Shown: piece after piece, positions 23,221 to 31,818 of the stretch
How positions within the stretch are numbered: position 1 is the first letter of the stretch
How the letters are laid out: the number at the start of each line of letters is the position of its first letter
DNA from: Faecalibacterium sp. An122
GTDB lineage: Bacteria > Bacillota > Clostridia > Oscillospirales > Ruminococcaceae
DNA length: 64,000 nt
Reading direction: 5' to 3'
Assembly: GCF_002160895.1 (NCBI RefSeq)
Contig: NZ_NFLL01000005.1
Coordinates: 1-64,000, forward strand
Notes under the pieces: generated by a model
Database searches by the model: none
The model's input: the letters and a program-made list of their open reading frames with translations, nothing else
What the model was told of the DNA's origin: nothing
Position numbers and translations under genes: made by a program

Positions 23221-24090
23221 ATGGAACAGACGAATGGAATGGTATGGGTGATTGTTCCGGTGTACAATGCGGCGGATACCCTTCCCAGATGCCTGGACAG
23301 TCTGCTGCGGCAGACCTATCCCCGGTGGACGGCCTGCCTCATCGACGACGGTTCCACCGACAACAGCATGCAGATCTGCCAGAAATACGCCAGGCTGGAC
23401 CTGCGGTTTGAGTGTCTGGCCAACCCCGGCCATTTTGGCCCCTCGGCCACCCGCAACCGGGGCCTGGGCCGGGCCCGGGGCACGTATGTGGCGTTTCTGG
23501 ACAGCGACGACTGGTGGGACTGCGAGTTTCTGGAAGAGATGGTGGTCATGGCCCGGCACTTTCAGGCGGATTTTGTCCAGTGCGGCTGGACCCTGGAGTG
23601 GCCCAATGGAAAGAGCCGCCCGGAGGAAAATACCTATCCGGATTTTCGCGTCTTTGACCGGGAGAACTTCTCCGGGCCGCTGACCGAAATGCTGCGGGGC
23701 ATCTCTATGAACCATGTGGCCCGCAAACTGGTGCGGCGGTCCCTTTTGGAGGGGCTGACCTTCTCCACCAAGCTGGACACGGCGGAAGATCTGGCCATGA
23801 GCTTTCAGCTTTTGATGCGGGCCCGGCGGATTGCCTTTGTGCCCGACCCCCTCTATCACTATTACCGCCACGGCGGCGGGCTGACCGGCCGCAGGCTGAG
23901 CTTTGGCCAGAAGTGGGCGGCCAACCGGGCGGTGGCCCGGATGATGCAGGCCGCCATCCGGGGAACCGACTTTGACACGGTGCGGTTCCGGTTTCTGATA
24001 TGGGCCCGCCCCTATCGTCTCCTTGCCTCCAAGGCCGTGCGGCTTTTGCGGGATCAATTCCATCAGAGTAAGGATCGTGTTCTGGAATGA
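23221..24090 (+). CDS. Family 2 glycosyltransferase (exopolysaccharide locus)
   Basis: A 289-residue GT-A fold enzyme, inferred to add a sugar to the lipid-linked repeat unit at the inner membrane face. Motifs are VIVPVYNAADTLPRCL at the N-terminus, the nucleotide-binding IDDGSTDNS, and the metal-binding DSDDWWD near residue 100. An EDLAMS acidic motif lies near residue 180, the usual catalytic-base region. No membrane helices. First gene of the locus. Its stop overlaps the next start as ATGA, showing translational coupling. Sugar specificity cannot be read from the sequence. Confidence 0.92.
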   Translation: MEQTNGMVWVIVPVYNAADTLPRCLDSLLRQTYPRWTACLIDDGSTDNSMQICQKYARLDLRFECLANPGHFGPSATRNRGLGRARGTYVAFLDSDDWWDCEFLEEMVVMARHFQADFVQCGWTLEWPNGKSRPEENTYPDFRVFDRENFSGPLTEMLRGISMNHVARKLVRRSLLEGLTFSTKLDTAEDLAMSFQLLMRARRIAFVPDPLYHYYRHGGGLTGRRLSFGQKWAANRAVARMMQAAIRGTDFDTVRFRFLIWARPYRLLASKAVRLLRDQFHQSKDRVLE

Positions 24091-25481
24091 GGAATGATGC
24101 GAGGAAATCATGCCGGACCCGCTCTCTGCGGGCCGAACGGAGCAAACGCCTGGGGGCCGACTGCGGGGTGACGGCGCTGGTCTGCGCCGTGCTGGGGGCC
24201 TGCTTGGTCCGGGTGGGCTGGATGGGCTGGCTCTGGTATGCCTGTCTGGGGATGGGGCCGGGTCTGACCCTTCTGTTCATGCGGTGGATGGAGGCCTATG
24301 ACCACTTTACGGCCCGCCTGCGGGAAATCCTGATCTGCGTGGTCCTGTCCAATGTCTATGCCTTTGGGCTGGGCTGCGCGGCGGGGTTCGGACTGTTCCG
24401 GTCCCGGATGCTGCTGGCCCTTCAGGGGGCGGGTTTCTGCCTGCAAATGGCGGGAATGCTGCTGTGCAACGGGGGACTGTACCGGCGGTTTCATCATCCC
24501 GGCATCTACCGCAATCCATCCCTTCTGGTGGTGGCGGCCCAGGGCTGTGAGGCCCGGCTCCGGCGCTTGAAATACGGGGTGCTGTCCGACTTTGACGCCT
24601 GGTATATGGTCATCGGCCAGCCCGGCCAGGAGGGACCGCCGGAGCTGTGGGAACGCCTGGAACGCTCGGACGCCCTTTGCATCTTTGACAACGTGTGGGG
24701 CCCGGTCTATGACCGGCTGATGGACTGTGCCATGAAGGCGGGAAAAGAAGTCTATACCATCCCCCGCATGACCGAGACCAACGTCAATCACAGCTGCCTG
24801 ACCCATTTTGACGATATCCCGGTGCTGTACCGGAACGACTGCCGCCTGTCCCTGGGCCAGCGGTTCTGGAAGCGGACGCTGGACCTGACGGTGGCCCTGG
24901 CGGCTCTGGCGGCGGCAGCCCTGCCCATGGCGGTGATTGCCCTGTGGATTCGGCTGGATTCCCCCGGGCCGGTGATTTACCGACAGGAGCGGTATACCCA
25001 GGACAAACGGACCTTCCGGATCATGAAATTCCGCACCATGGCGGCGGACGCCGAAAAGCAGACCGGCCCGGTGTTCGCCCGGAAAAACGACCCCCGCGTC
25101 ACCCGGGCGGGAAAGTTTCTGCGCCGGTTCCGGCTGGATGAACTGCCCCAGATTTTCAATATCCTGAAAGGGGAGATGAGCCTGGTGGGCCCCCGACCCG
25201 AGCGCCCCTTTTTCGTCGAGAAGTTTGAAAAGGAGGTTCCCCAGTACGACAGCCGCTTTGCGGTGAAGGCCGGTCTGACCGCCCTCTCCCATGTGTACGG
25301 GCGCTACTCCACCTATATCTGCGACCGGACCTATTACGACCTCCGGTACATCGTCAACTACTCTTTCCTGCTGGATATCCGGATTTTGCTGCTGACCAGC
25401 AAAACCCTGTTTATCCCCAACGCCGCGGAAGGGGAGGACGAATTCAAAGCCAAACCCATAACCCAGACAGGAAGCAGGTGA
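24087..25481 (+). CDS. Polyprenyl-phosphate sugar-1-phosphate transferase (WbaP/CpsE-like)
   Basis: This membrane enzyme is inferred to start each repeat unit by moving a sugar 1-phosphate from a nucleotide sugar to undecaprenyl phosphate. The 464 residues have several N-terminal helices (about 25-125), a soluble middle domain (FDAWYMVIGQ to IPRMTETNVN), then the bacterial sugar transferase domain from residue 255: FWKRTLDLTVA, the re-entrant hydrophobic helix, RLDSPGPVIYRQER, FRIMKFRTM, LDELPQIFNILKGEMS, VGPRPE and a Tyr-rich YGRYSTYICDRTYYDLRY tail. It overlaps the previous gene by four nt. Confidence 0.93.
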   Translation: MRNDARKSCRTRSLRAERSKRLGADCGVTALVCAVLGACLVRVGWMGWLWYACLGMGPGLTLLFMRWMEAYDHFTARLREILICVVLSNVYAFGLGCAAGFGLFRSRMLLALQGAGFCLQMAGMLLCNGGLYRRFHHPGIYRNPSLLVVAAQGCEARLRRLKYGVLSDFDAWYMVIGQPGQEGPPELWERLERSDALCIFDNVWGPVYDRLMDCAMKAGKEVYTIPRMTETNVNHSCLTHFDDIPVLYRNDCRLSLGQRFWKRTLDLTVALAALAAAALPMAVIALWIRLDSPGPVIYRQERYTQDKRTFRIMKFRTMAADAEKQTGPVFARKNDPRVTRAGKFLRRFRLDELPQIFNILKGEMSLVGPRPERPFFVEKFEKEVPQYDSRFAVKAGLTALSHVYGRYSTYICDRTYYDLRYIVNYSFLLDIRILLLTSKTLFIPNAAEGEDEFKAKPITQTGSR

Positions 25482-25486
25482 ATCCC

Positions 25487-27058
25487 ATGAAACGAAACCA
25501 GCGAACGGCAGGAAGAGGCGCGTCCGCTCACCTGCGCAGGAAAAAACCTCCCCGCCCGGGCCCCAATCTGAAATGGAGGGTCAAGCGGGCAGGCTACAGC
25601 CTGATGGCAGGCAACTGGCGGGGCACCTGGATCGGAGCGGTGGCGTTTGGCCTGGTGTGCAGCCTGCTCTTCACCAGCTATCACTATTACAGGAGCTATG
25701 CGGCGGCCAAAGCCTCCATCTCGGTGGTTTACCCCGAGATTGCCGGCGGCACCTACCCCGACGGCAGCCGCTTCACCATGTACAGCCTGGCCGATGAGGA
25801 AGCGGTCCAGGCCGTGCTGGACGAGATGCAGGCCGAGGGAAAATACAGCTCCTTTACCGCGGCGGACCTGATGCAGGGCATCCGCGTGACCGCCGTCATC
25901 GACGATTCGGTGGGGGAGACGGTGGCCTCCATGCAGTCGGAGGGCAACGACTATTCCTACTATTCCAGCCGGTACGAGATCTCCTTTGTGCAGCCCCGGG
26001 CGGGGGAAAACTTCTCGCTTTCCCAGCTCGTGGAGGCCAACCACACCGAGGAATTTCTCCAGCGGCTCATCGCCTGCAAGCAGGAGGAAATCGCCTGCTT
26101 TTACGGCAAACTCACCGCCTTTCAGGAGATGACCCGGGCGGATGTGCCCGACACGCTGGACTACGACGAGTGGGTCACCACCTTTGACGCCAACAACCGG
26201 GCCATCCGCAGCTTCCTGCGGAACATCAACCAGTCGGCGGGGAATTTCCACTCCGACACCACCGGCAAAACCATCGGGGACCTGATCGGCATGTTCACCA
26301 CCATGGGGGAGGAGCGGCTGACCGAGATCTCCAACTATATCAAAAATTCCGGCCTCACCAGGGACCGGGAGAGCTTCCTCAACAAACTCAACGTCCGGAT
26401 CGAAAACGCCGCCCTGGCCTGCGGCAAGGCGGTGGAGGAGGCGGCCATCAACGGCTACGCTATGAACGCCTACGACCACACCTTCACCGAAAACCTGCTG
26501 ATTGTGGCCACCAGTGCGGACAACGGCCTGTACCAGGCCCGGCCCAAGACGGTGTTTGACACGGTGGTCAACCAGTACAACGACGCCACCAACCGGTCCA
26601 TCGAGTATGCCAACAGCATCCAGGATATGCAGGATGAGCTGGCCATCTATCAGCAGACCGACGAGACCTCGGCCGAGTATCAGCGGATGGCGGCCCGGTG
26701 CAGCGAACTGATGGAGGCCTATGAGGCCGACTATCGGGACCTGTGCGCCCTGGCCATGACCACCCTGACCGATTACCTCTCCTTCCACAACAACGGCTAC
26801 CTGGAAGGTCAGGTGGAGCCCGACCGCCTGTTCAGCCTGCGCTTTGTGCTGCGGATACTGGGGGTGTTCGGGATGGGCAGCCTGGTGGTGGTGATGATGC
26901 GGGTGGTGCTCTCGCCGCTGGGAGACCGCCGGACACTGCGGCGGCGCCGCCGTGAGATGGAGCGGAACCAGCAGGACCAGGCTGAGGGCAGACCTGCCCC
27001 GAAACACAGCGCGAAAGGAGGCCGGAGAAGATGCTCACAATCACCGAACTGTTTCTGA
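25487..27058 (+). CDS. Wzz-like polysaccharide copolymerase, first of a tandem pair
   Basis: A 523-residue protein with the chain-length-determinant layout: a basic N-terminal cytoplasmic stretch, one membrane helix at about 48-66 (WIGAVAFGLVCSLLFTSYHY), a large external domain of about 380 residues rich in helices and heptads, a second helix at about 448-474 (VLRILGVFGMGSLVVVMM) and a very basic cytoplasmic tail (RRTLRRRRREMER). It lacks any ATPase motifs. Start at the ATG with AGGTG six nt upstream; GTG three codons earlier overlaps the preceding stop and is an alternative. Overlaps the next gene by 28 nt. Assignment rests on topology and context more than sequence motifs. Confidence 0.75.
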   Translation: MKRNQRTAGRGASAHLRRKKPPRPGPNLKWRVKRAGYSLMAGNWRGTWIGAVAFGLVCSLLFTSYHYYRSYAAAKASISVVYPEIAGGTYPDGSRFTMYSLADEEAVQAVLDEMQAEGKYSSFTAADLMQGIRVTAVIDDSVGETVASMQSEGNDYSYYSSRYEISFVQPRAGENFSLSQLVEANHTEEFLQRLIACKQEEIACFYGKLTAFQEMTRADVPDTLDYDEWVTTFDANNRAIRSFLRNINQSAGNFHSDTTGKTIGDLIGMFTTMGEERLTEISNYIKNSGLTRDRESFLNKLNVRIENAALACGKAVEEAAINGYAMNAYDHTFTENLLIVATSADNGLYQARPKTVFDTVVNQYNDATNRSIEYANSIQDMQDELAIYQQTDETSAEYQRMAARCSELMEAYEADYRDLCALAMTTLTDYLSFHNNGYLEGQVEPDRLFSLRFVLRILGVFGMGSLVVVMMRVVLSPLGDRRTLRRRRREMERNQQDQAEGRPAPKHSAKGGRRRCSQSPNCF

Positions 27059-29244
27059 TGATGAAAAAGTACCTCCTGCCTGCGGTGGCTGCGGCGTTTC
27101 TGGGGGCGGTGGCCACCTATCTGGGGGTGCTGCTGGTGCGGGATTACACCTGCACCCTGACCTTTCAGTACAACTATGAGGGGGCGGAGGAAAATCTGGC
27201 CCCCGACGGGGCCAGCACCCTGGACCCCTACCAGATGCAGAACCCGGCGGTCATCCACTCGGCCCTGGACCGGATGGGGATTTCCACCGCCGGCAGCGAC
27301 ATTCAGGTGGAGGACATCCGCAACAACATCTCCATCAGCAAGGTCTATACCTCCCAGGACCAGGAGGTGGCCGAGGCGGCCGCCGTTCTGGGGGAGAATT
27401 ACGCCCTGAAAACCTCGGAATACCGGCTGACCTATACCTATCCCGCCCTGCTGGGAGAGAACTATGGGAAACTGATCTGCAACGGCCTGATCAACGCCTA
27501 CGATGACTTTTTCATCGAGAATTACTACGACAAAGACGTCATCCCCGATTTCATGCAGAACATAGCCCGCTCCAATGTGGACTATCTGGATTTGGCCAGC
27601 GTCATCAAGAAAAACTTTGACGACGTCATCGCCACCCTGAACGACTACGCGGCGGCCTATCCCAATTACCGCTCCAGCCGCACCGGCTACAGCTTTGCCG
27701 AGCTGGCCGAACTGTACCAGAACGCAGAGAACGACCTCTACGCCCAGCTGGAGGGGAATATCCGGGCCGGAAACCTGGCCAGGGACCCGGAACTGGTGGT
27801 CAAGAACTACACTACCACCGTCCGCAGCCTGCTGATCAGCGAGGAGACCTACAACGAGATCGCCGAGAGCTACAAAACCCAGATCAAAACCTTCTACGAC
27901 AGCTACAAGGCCACCGGTCTGTACAGCCAGGCGGCGGGCACCCAGGTGACCCAAAACTCCTCCAACAACCGGGACCAGAACGTCCTGCGGGACTATGAGC
28001 ACGACTTTGAAACCCTCATCAATACCTACGACAGTATCGTTCTGTCCTATACCCAGCAGGCGGCCCTGGCCTCGGAGGCCCGGCTGGACCGCACCTATTA
28101 CCTGAACATCATCCAGGCCCTCCAGGCCGACCAGGTGGCGCAGGACACCAAGACCCGCCTGGTCGAAAAAAATGAGGCCCTGCTCCAGACCATGACCGAG
28201 ATCACCGGCCGTTACTGCGGCTGGGCAAACGAGAGCATCGACGAGCTGTTTGACCAGATTGTGGCGGAGGATATCCAGTATCTGATTTCGGCCAACGTGA
28301 CCAGCGATATCTCCATCCCCTTTGCCCTGGCCTTTGCGGCGGTGGTGATGGGGGCCATGGTGATGCTGGCGGGGATGGTCCGGGAGGTTCTCCTGAAAAA
28401 CAACCCCGAGCTGGCAGCCCCCGGCGAGCCGGAGAGCGAAACGGCCCAGCCCCGGGACCGGGAACACGCCGCGGCCTATGAGCAGTACAAACAGGGCTTC
28501 CCCGAGTTCTTCCTGGTCTATCAGGAGATGCAGGCCGGCATCCGGGCCGGAGCGCCCCGGTACGAAGCCTATGTGCGCTGGAACAGCGCCCAGCTGGGTC
28601 CGGTGTCCGTCCGGCAGATGTTCCGGTATTTCGGCGACCTGAACCTGATGATGGAGCTGAACGACTGGATTGTGGAGACCGTCTGCCGGGATGTCCGGCG
28701 GTTTGAGGCCGAACTGGGCGTGGCGCCGGTGATCCATATCAACTGCATGTTCTCGGAGGTGGCCGACTTCGGCATGACCGATATCCTGCACAAAAACAGT
28801 CAGGCGTCGGGTGTGGCGGCCTCCTGCCTGTGCGTGGAGATGGACGGCCGGGACATCATGTCCTGCGTCCGGGAAATGATGCTGATGCAGAAGATGGGGT
28901 ATCCGGTCTGCGTGGACCACTTTGAGGATAAGGCCCAGGCGGAGGAGATTCTGGCCATCTTCCGGCCCGACTATGTGAAGGTGTCGGGCAATATCTTCCG
29001 GGCCGATGAGGCCGCCCCGGCCGGGGAGGGCCTGCAGAACCGGCGGGACATCCTGGACTACCTGAAAACCACCATCCGCTCCTGCCACGAAAACGGCATA
29101 GGCTTCTGTATCAGCGGCATCGAGAACCAGGAGGAAGACCTGCTGATTTACAGCCTGGACATTGACTACAAACAGGGGTACTACTATGGCTATCCTGCCG
29201 CCATGGATGACCTGCTGAAGGATCTGCGGGAGACTGCAGAATGA
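27031..29244 (+). CDS. Wzz-like copolymerase fused to a degenerate EAL (cyclic di-GMP) domain
   Basis: A 737-residue protein. Membrane helices at about 15-35 and 428-450 flank a 390-residue external domain, the Wzz pattern. The cytoplasmic C-terminus (about 488-735) aligns with EAL phosphodiesterases: E512-A-Y-V-R-W for EAL-R-W, N571 (INCMF), E603 (VEMDG), D629-H630 (VDHFE for DDFG), K650, S695-G-I-E698 for EGVE, and KQGYYYG for QGYYF. The second metal Asp (to His) and the EGVE Glu (to Ser) are lost, so I infer binding without hydrolysis. This would let cyclic di-GMP set chain length or polymer output. Start has AAAGGAGG nine nt upstream. Confidence 0.82.
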   Translation: MLTITELFLMMKKYLLPAVAAAFLGAVATYLGVLLVRDYTCTLTFQYNYEGAEENLAPDGASTLDPYQMQNPAVIHSALDRMGISTAGSDIQVEDIRNNISISKVYTSQDQEVAEAAAVLGENYALKTSEYRLTYTYPALLGENYGKLICNGLINAYDDFFIENYYDKDVIPDFMQNIARSNVDYLDLASVIKKNFDDVIATLNDYAAAYPNYRSSRTGYSFAELAELYQNAENDLYAQLEGNIRAGNLARDPELVVKNYTTTVRSLLISEETYNEIAESYKTQIKTFYDSYKATGLYSQAAGTQVTQNSSNNRDQNVLRDYEHDFETLINTYDSIVLSYTQQAALASEARLDRTYYLNIIQALQADQVAQDTKTRLVEKNEALLQTMTEITGRYCGWANESIDELFDQIVAEDIQYLISANVTSDISIPFALAFAAVVMGAMVMLAGMVREVLLKNNPELAAPGEPESETAQPRDREHAAAYEQYKQGFPEFFLVYQEMQAGIRAGAPRYEAYVRWNSAQLGPVSVRQMFRYFGDLNLMMELNDWIVETVCRDVRRFEAELGVAPVIHINCMFSEVADFGMTDILHKNSQASGVAASCLCVEMDGRDIMSCVREMMLMQKMGYPVCVDHFEDKAQAEEILAIFRPDYVKVSGNIFRADEAAPAGEGLQNRRDILDYLKTTIRSCHENGIGFCISGIENQEEDLLIYSLDIDYKQGYYYGYPAAMDDLLKDLRETAE

Positions 29245-29276
29245 TGCGAAAGACGCGGCTTTCCCTGCTGGCGTGA

Positions 29277-29454
29277 GCATGGGGAAACGATGACGAGCTT
29301 TGTTTCCCGCGGTGCGATGGCGGCGGGTTTCAGAAGCCGGGGACACCCCCGATTGTCAGCGGCGGCTGCGGCAGCAACCCGCCGGAACTGGTTCCGGCGC
29401 CCCTCCGCCATGGGAAAGCCAATGTGTCCTGAGCTGGGAGAGGAGGGGCCGCAG
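29277..29454 (+). promoter_or_regulatory. Candidate structured RNA leader before the second GT2 gene
   Basis: ATGGCGG (29317) pairs with CCGCCAT (29405); stacked inside, CGGGTT (29324) pairs with AACCCG (29376). Hairpins CGGGG/CCCCG (29338-29351) and the palindrome CCGGAACTGGTTCCGG (29382-29397) fit the same fold, and GGGAAAC/GTTTCCC precedes it. The downstream start is at 29455. No known riboswitch class was recognised. Confidence 0.35.
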
Positions 29455-30453
29455 ATGGTCTATGTGGTGGTGCCGGTGTACAACATGGAGCCCTATCTGG
29501 AACGGTGCGTGGAATCGGTTTTGAACCAGACCCTGCGGGAGATCCGGGTGGTCCTGGTGGACGACGGTTCCCGGGACGGCAGCGGCGCCCTCTGCGACCG
29601 GTACGCCGCAGCCTGTCCCGGCCGGGTGTGGACGGTGCACCAGCCCAACGGCGGCTTGTCCGCCGCCCGGAATGCGGGGCTGGCCCGGTGCTTTGCACTG
29701 TCGCAGGACCCGGCCCGGGACTATGTGCTGCTGCTGGACGCGGATGATTTCATCCGGCCTGATTTCCTCGCCTATGCGCTTTCCGTCTGTGAGAAAGAGA
29801 ACTGCGACGGCGTCCAGGTGGACTGGGTCCGGGGGATCGGCAGCCGCTTTCCCCCGGAAACCCGGGACCCGGGGCCGGTGCGGATTCTGACCGGGGCCGG
29901 GGCCCTGCTGGACCCCGCCGTCAAGACCACCTTCTGCACCAAACTCTACCGGCTGGAACTCTACCGCGGCGAATCCTTCCCCCTGGGGAAGATGAACGAG
30001 GACGAATTTCTCTTTTACCGCCTGCTGTGGAAGTGCCGCCGCTTTGGGGTCAGCCGGGCCAAAATGTACTATTACTTCCAGCGCCCGGGCAGCATCATGG
30101 ACACGGTGGCCCGCGCCCTCAAAGACAATCCCCGCCGCCGCGACTGGCGGGAGGCCTTTGGGGAGCGAATCGCCTTTTTTACCGCGCTGGGGGAGAAGCG
30201 GCAGGTCCAGCGCTGCTATGAGCGGATCTGCATTGAGCTGATGTTCCGGTACGCCGAACAGATGAACCTGCCCCGGGACCGCCGGGCTGCCGAGGCGGCC
30301 GACGGCACCATGGTGCGGGAATACCGTGCCTTTTACCCCAAAATGATCGGGCTGGACACCATCCGCCCGCTGCGCAGGCTGCTCTTCACCCTGTTTTATC
30401 TCTGCCCCATGGGGGCGGTGCTGGCCTCCAGAATCCACCCCCTGCGCCGGTAA
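29455..30453 (+). CDS. Family 2 glycosyltransferase (exopolysaccharide locus)
   Basis: A 332-residue GT-A enzyme starting VYVVVPVYNMEPYLERC, with nucleotide-binding VDDGSRDGS, acceptor-side NGGLSAARNAG, and metal-binding LDADDFI near residue 100. A NEDEF acidic motif near residue 182 is the probable catalytic base. One weak hydrophobic segment near the C-terminus (LFTLFYLCPMGAVLAS) may anchor it to the membrane. Start at ATG with AGGAGG eight nt upstream. The frame is open further upstream to 29290, but that stretch folds as RNA and lacks a better ribosome site. Confidence 0.9.
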   Translation: MVYVVVPVYNMEPYLERCVESVLNQTLREIRVVLVDDGSRDGSGALCDRYAAACPGRVWTVHQPNGGLSAARNAGLARCFALSQDPARDYVLLLDADDFIRPDFLAYALSVCEKENCDGVQVDWVRGIGSRFPPETRDPGPVRILTGAGALLDPAVKTTFCTKLYRLELYRGESFPLGKMNEDEFLFYRLLWKCRRFGVSRAKMYYYFQRPGSIMDTVARALKDNPRRRDWREAFGERIAFFTALGEKRQVQRCYERICIELMFRYAEQMNLPRDRRAAEAADGTMVREYRAFYPKMIGLDTIRPLRRLLFTLFYLCPMGAVLASRIHPLRR

Positions 30454-30468
30454 GGAGGGACTGTCCGG

Positions 30469-31797
30469 ATGATTTCATCACTGAGCCCGGGACGGCTGAA
30501 AGACCGGCCCCGGCTGGAGCTGTATTACGACGCGGCCTTTCTGGTCAGCCTGCTGTGCTGCAGCCTGGTGGGCGCGTTCCCTCAGTACAGCTTGCTTTTG
30601 TCCTGCGGGATGGTGCTGTGTTTTGGAACCAGCCTGTTCAGCGACAACTTTTTTCTCTATGCGGCCCTGTTCCTGTTCATGCGGAACAAGATGGTCATCG
30701 GAGACACCACCGCCTATCGCTTTTACTCCTATCTTCTGGTGCTGAAATGCGTCTGGGAGCTGCCCCGGTTCAAAATCCGGGTCGCCTATCTGCCGGTGCT
30801 GTTTGTGCTGGCCATGCACTGCGTCTTTGCGGCGGGCCGGTACAATCTGCGGATGGGCCTGAACGTCATTGTGGACGTGGTGCTGGTCTATCTGATTCTG
30901 GCCCGGGTGGAGCAGGACGACGCCCTGACCCGCCGCCTGCTGACGGCCTTTCTGCTGGGCATGGTGCTGTCCGGCATTTACGGCTTCACCGCCTCCGACG
31001 CTTTCAAGGATATTCACGTCACCGGCGCCGGCTCCGAGACGGTCAGCCGCAATTTCGGCGCCCTGGGCGACGCCAATTACGCCGGCTTTTTCTATGACGC
31101 AGCCGTGCTGACCGCCCTGGTGGTGAAGGGGATTCCCCGGTGGCTGCGGGTCTTTTTTGTGGGGCTGGGCCTGGTGCTGGTGGTCCGCACCGCCAGCCTG
31201 TCGGCCCTTGCGTCCCTGGGCCTGGCCCTGTGCTTTCTGCTGATCCTGAAAATGCGGAGACGGGCGGTGCCGGTTTTGCTGTGTGCCGGGCTGGCCGGCG
31301 CGGCGGGAATTGCCCTGGTGATGTCTGTGCCGTTTCTGGGCAATCTGCCCGGCATCCACGGCCTGGTGCTCCGCCTGACCGAGAAACTCTATTACATCCG
31401 GCTGGGCCGGTGGGATATGCTCACCACCGACCGCGCCGTCCTGTGGGCGGCGGCCTGGAGCCTGTTTGTCAGCAAGGGCCTGGCAGGCCGGCTGCTGGGG
31501 GGCAGCGTCATCACCTATATGATCCAGGAGACCGCCCTCCTGTCCTCCTACATGGCCTGTCACCAGTCCTATCTGCAGGCGCTGCTGAACTTCGGCATAT
31601 TGGGCACCGTGGGCATTTACGGGCCTTTGCTGCTGCTGTTCCTTTACCGGCTGGCCAATCACTTTCTGCGCCCGGCGGGGTACGACAGGGAGGACATCAA
31701 AATCATGCAGCTGGTGTATGCGTTTCTGTTCTTTGTGTTTGGGTTCACCATTGACTTTTTCATCGACTGGACCTTTCTCTTCTTCTGCTTTTTCTGA
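30469..31797 (+). CDS. Wzy-like polysaccharide polymerase
   Basis: A 442-residue polytopic membrane protein with about ten hydrophobic helices, the hallmark of Wzy/O-antigen ligase family proteins, which join repeat units on the outer face of the membrane. A large extracellular loop (about 305-365, LRLTEKLYYIRLGRWDMLTTDRAVLW then HQSYLQALLNFGILGT in two parts) contains the RxxxW and HxSYL-type residues typical of the family. No other polymerase is present in the locus. Start has AAGGAGG upstream and lies 15 nt after the previous gene. Confidence 0.82.
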   Translation: MISSLSPGRLKDRPRLELYYDAAFLVSLLCCSLVGAFPQYSLLLSCGMVLCFGTSLFSDNFFLYAALFLFMRNKMVIGDTTAYRFYSYLLVLKCVWELPRFKIRVAYLPVLFVLAMHCVFAAGRYNLRMGLNVIVDVVLVYLILARVEQDDALTRRLLTAFLLGMVLSGIYGFTASDAFKDIHVTGAGSETVSRNFGALGDANYAGFFYDAAVLTALVVKGIPRWLRVFFVGLGLVLVVRTASLSALASLGLALCFLLILKMRRRAVPVLLCAGLAGAAGIALVMSVPFLGNLPGIHGLVLRLTEKLYYIRLGRWDMLTTDRAVLWAAAWSLFVSKGLAGRLLGGSVITYMIQETALLSSYMACHQSYLQALLNFGILGTVGIYGPLLLLFLYRLANHFLRPAGYDREDIKIMQLVYAFLFFVFGFTIDFFIDWTFLFFCFF

Positions 31798-31818
31798 GGG
31801 CCGCAAAGGAGGGTGCGC

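Noticed and set aside
29277-29454. Known cyclic di-GMP riboswitch (class I or II) in the exopolysaccharide locus
   Set aside because: The conserved core sequences of either class cannot be found; only generic helices are seen.
29290-29454. N-terminal extension of the second GT2 protein
   Set aside because: The frame is open, but the family begins at VYVVVPVYN, the best ribosome site serves the ATG at 29455, and the upstream stretch has low-complexity Ala/Arg translation.
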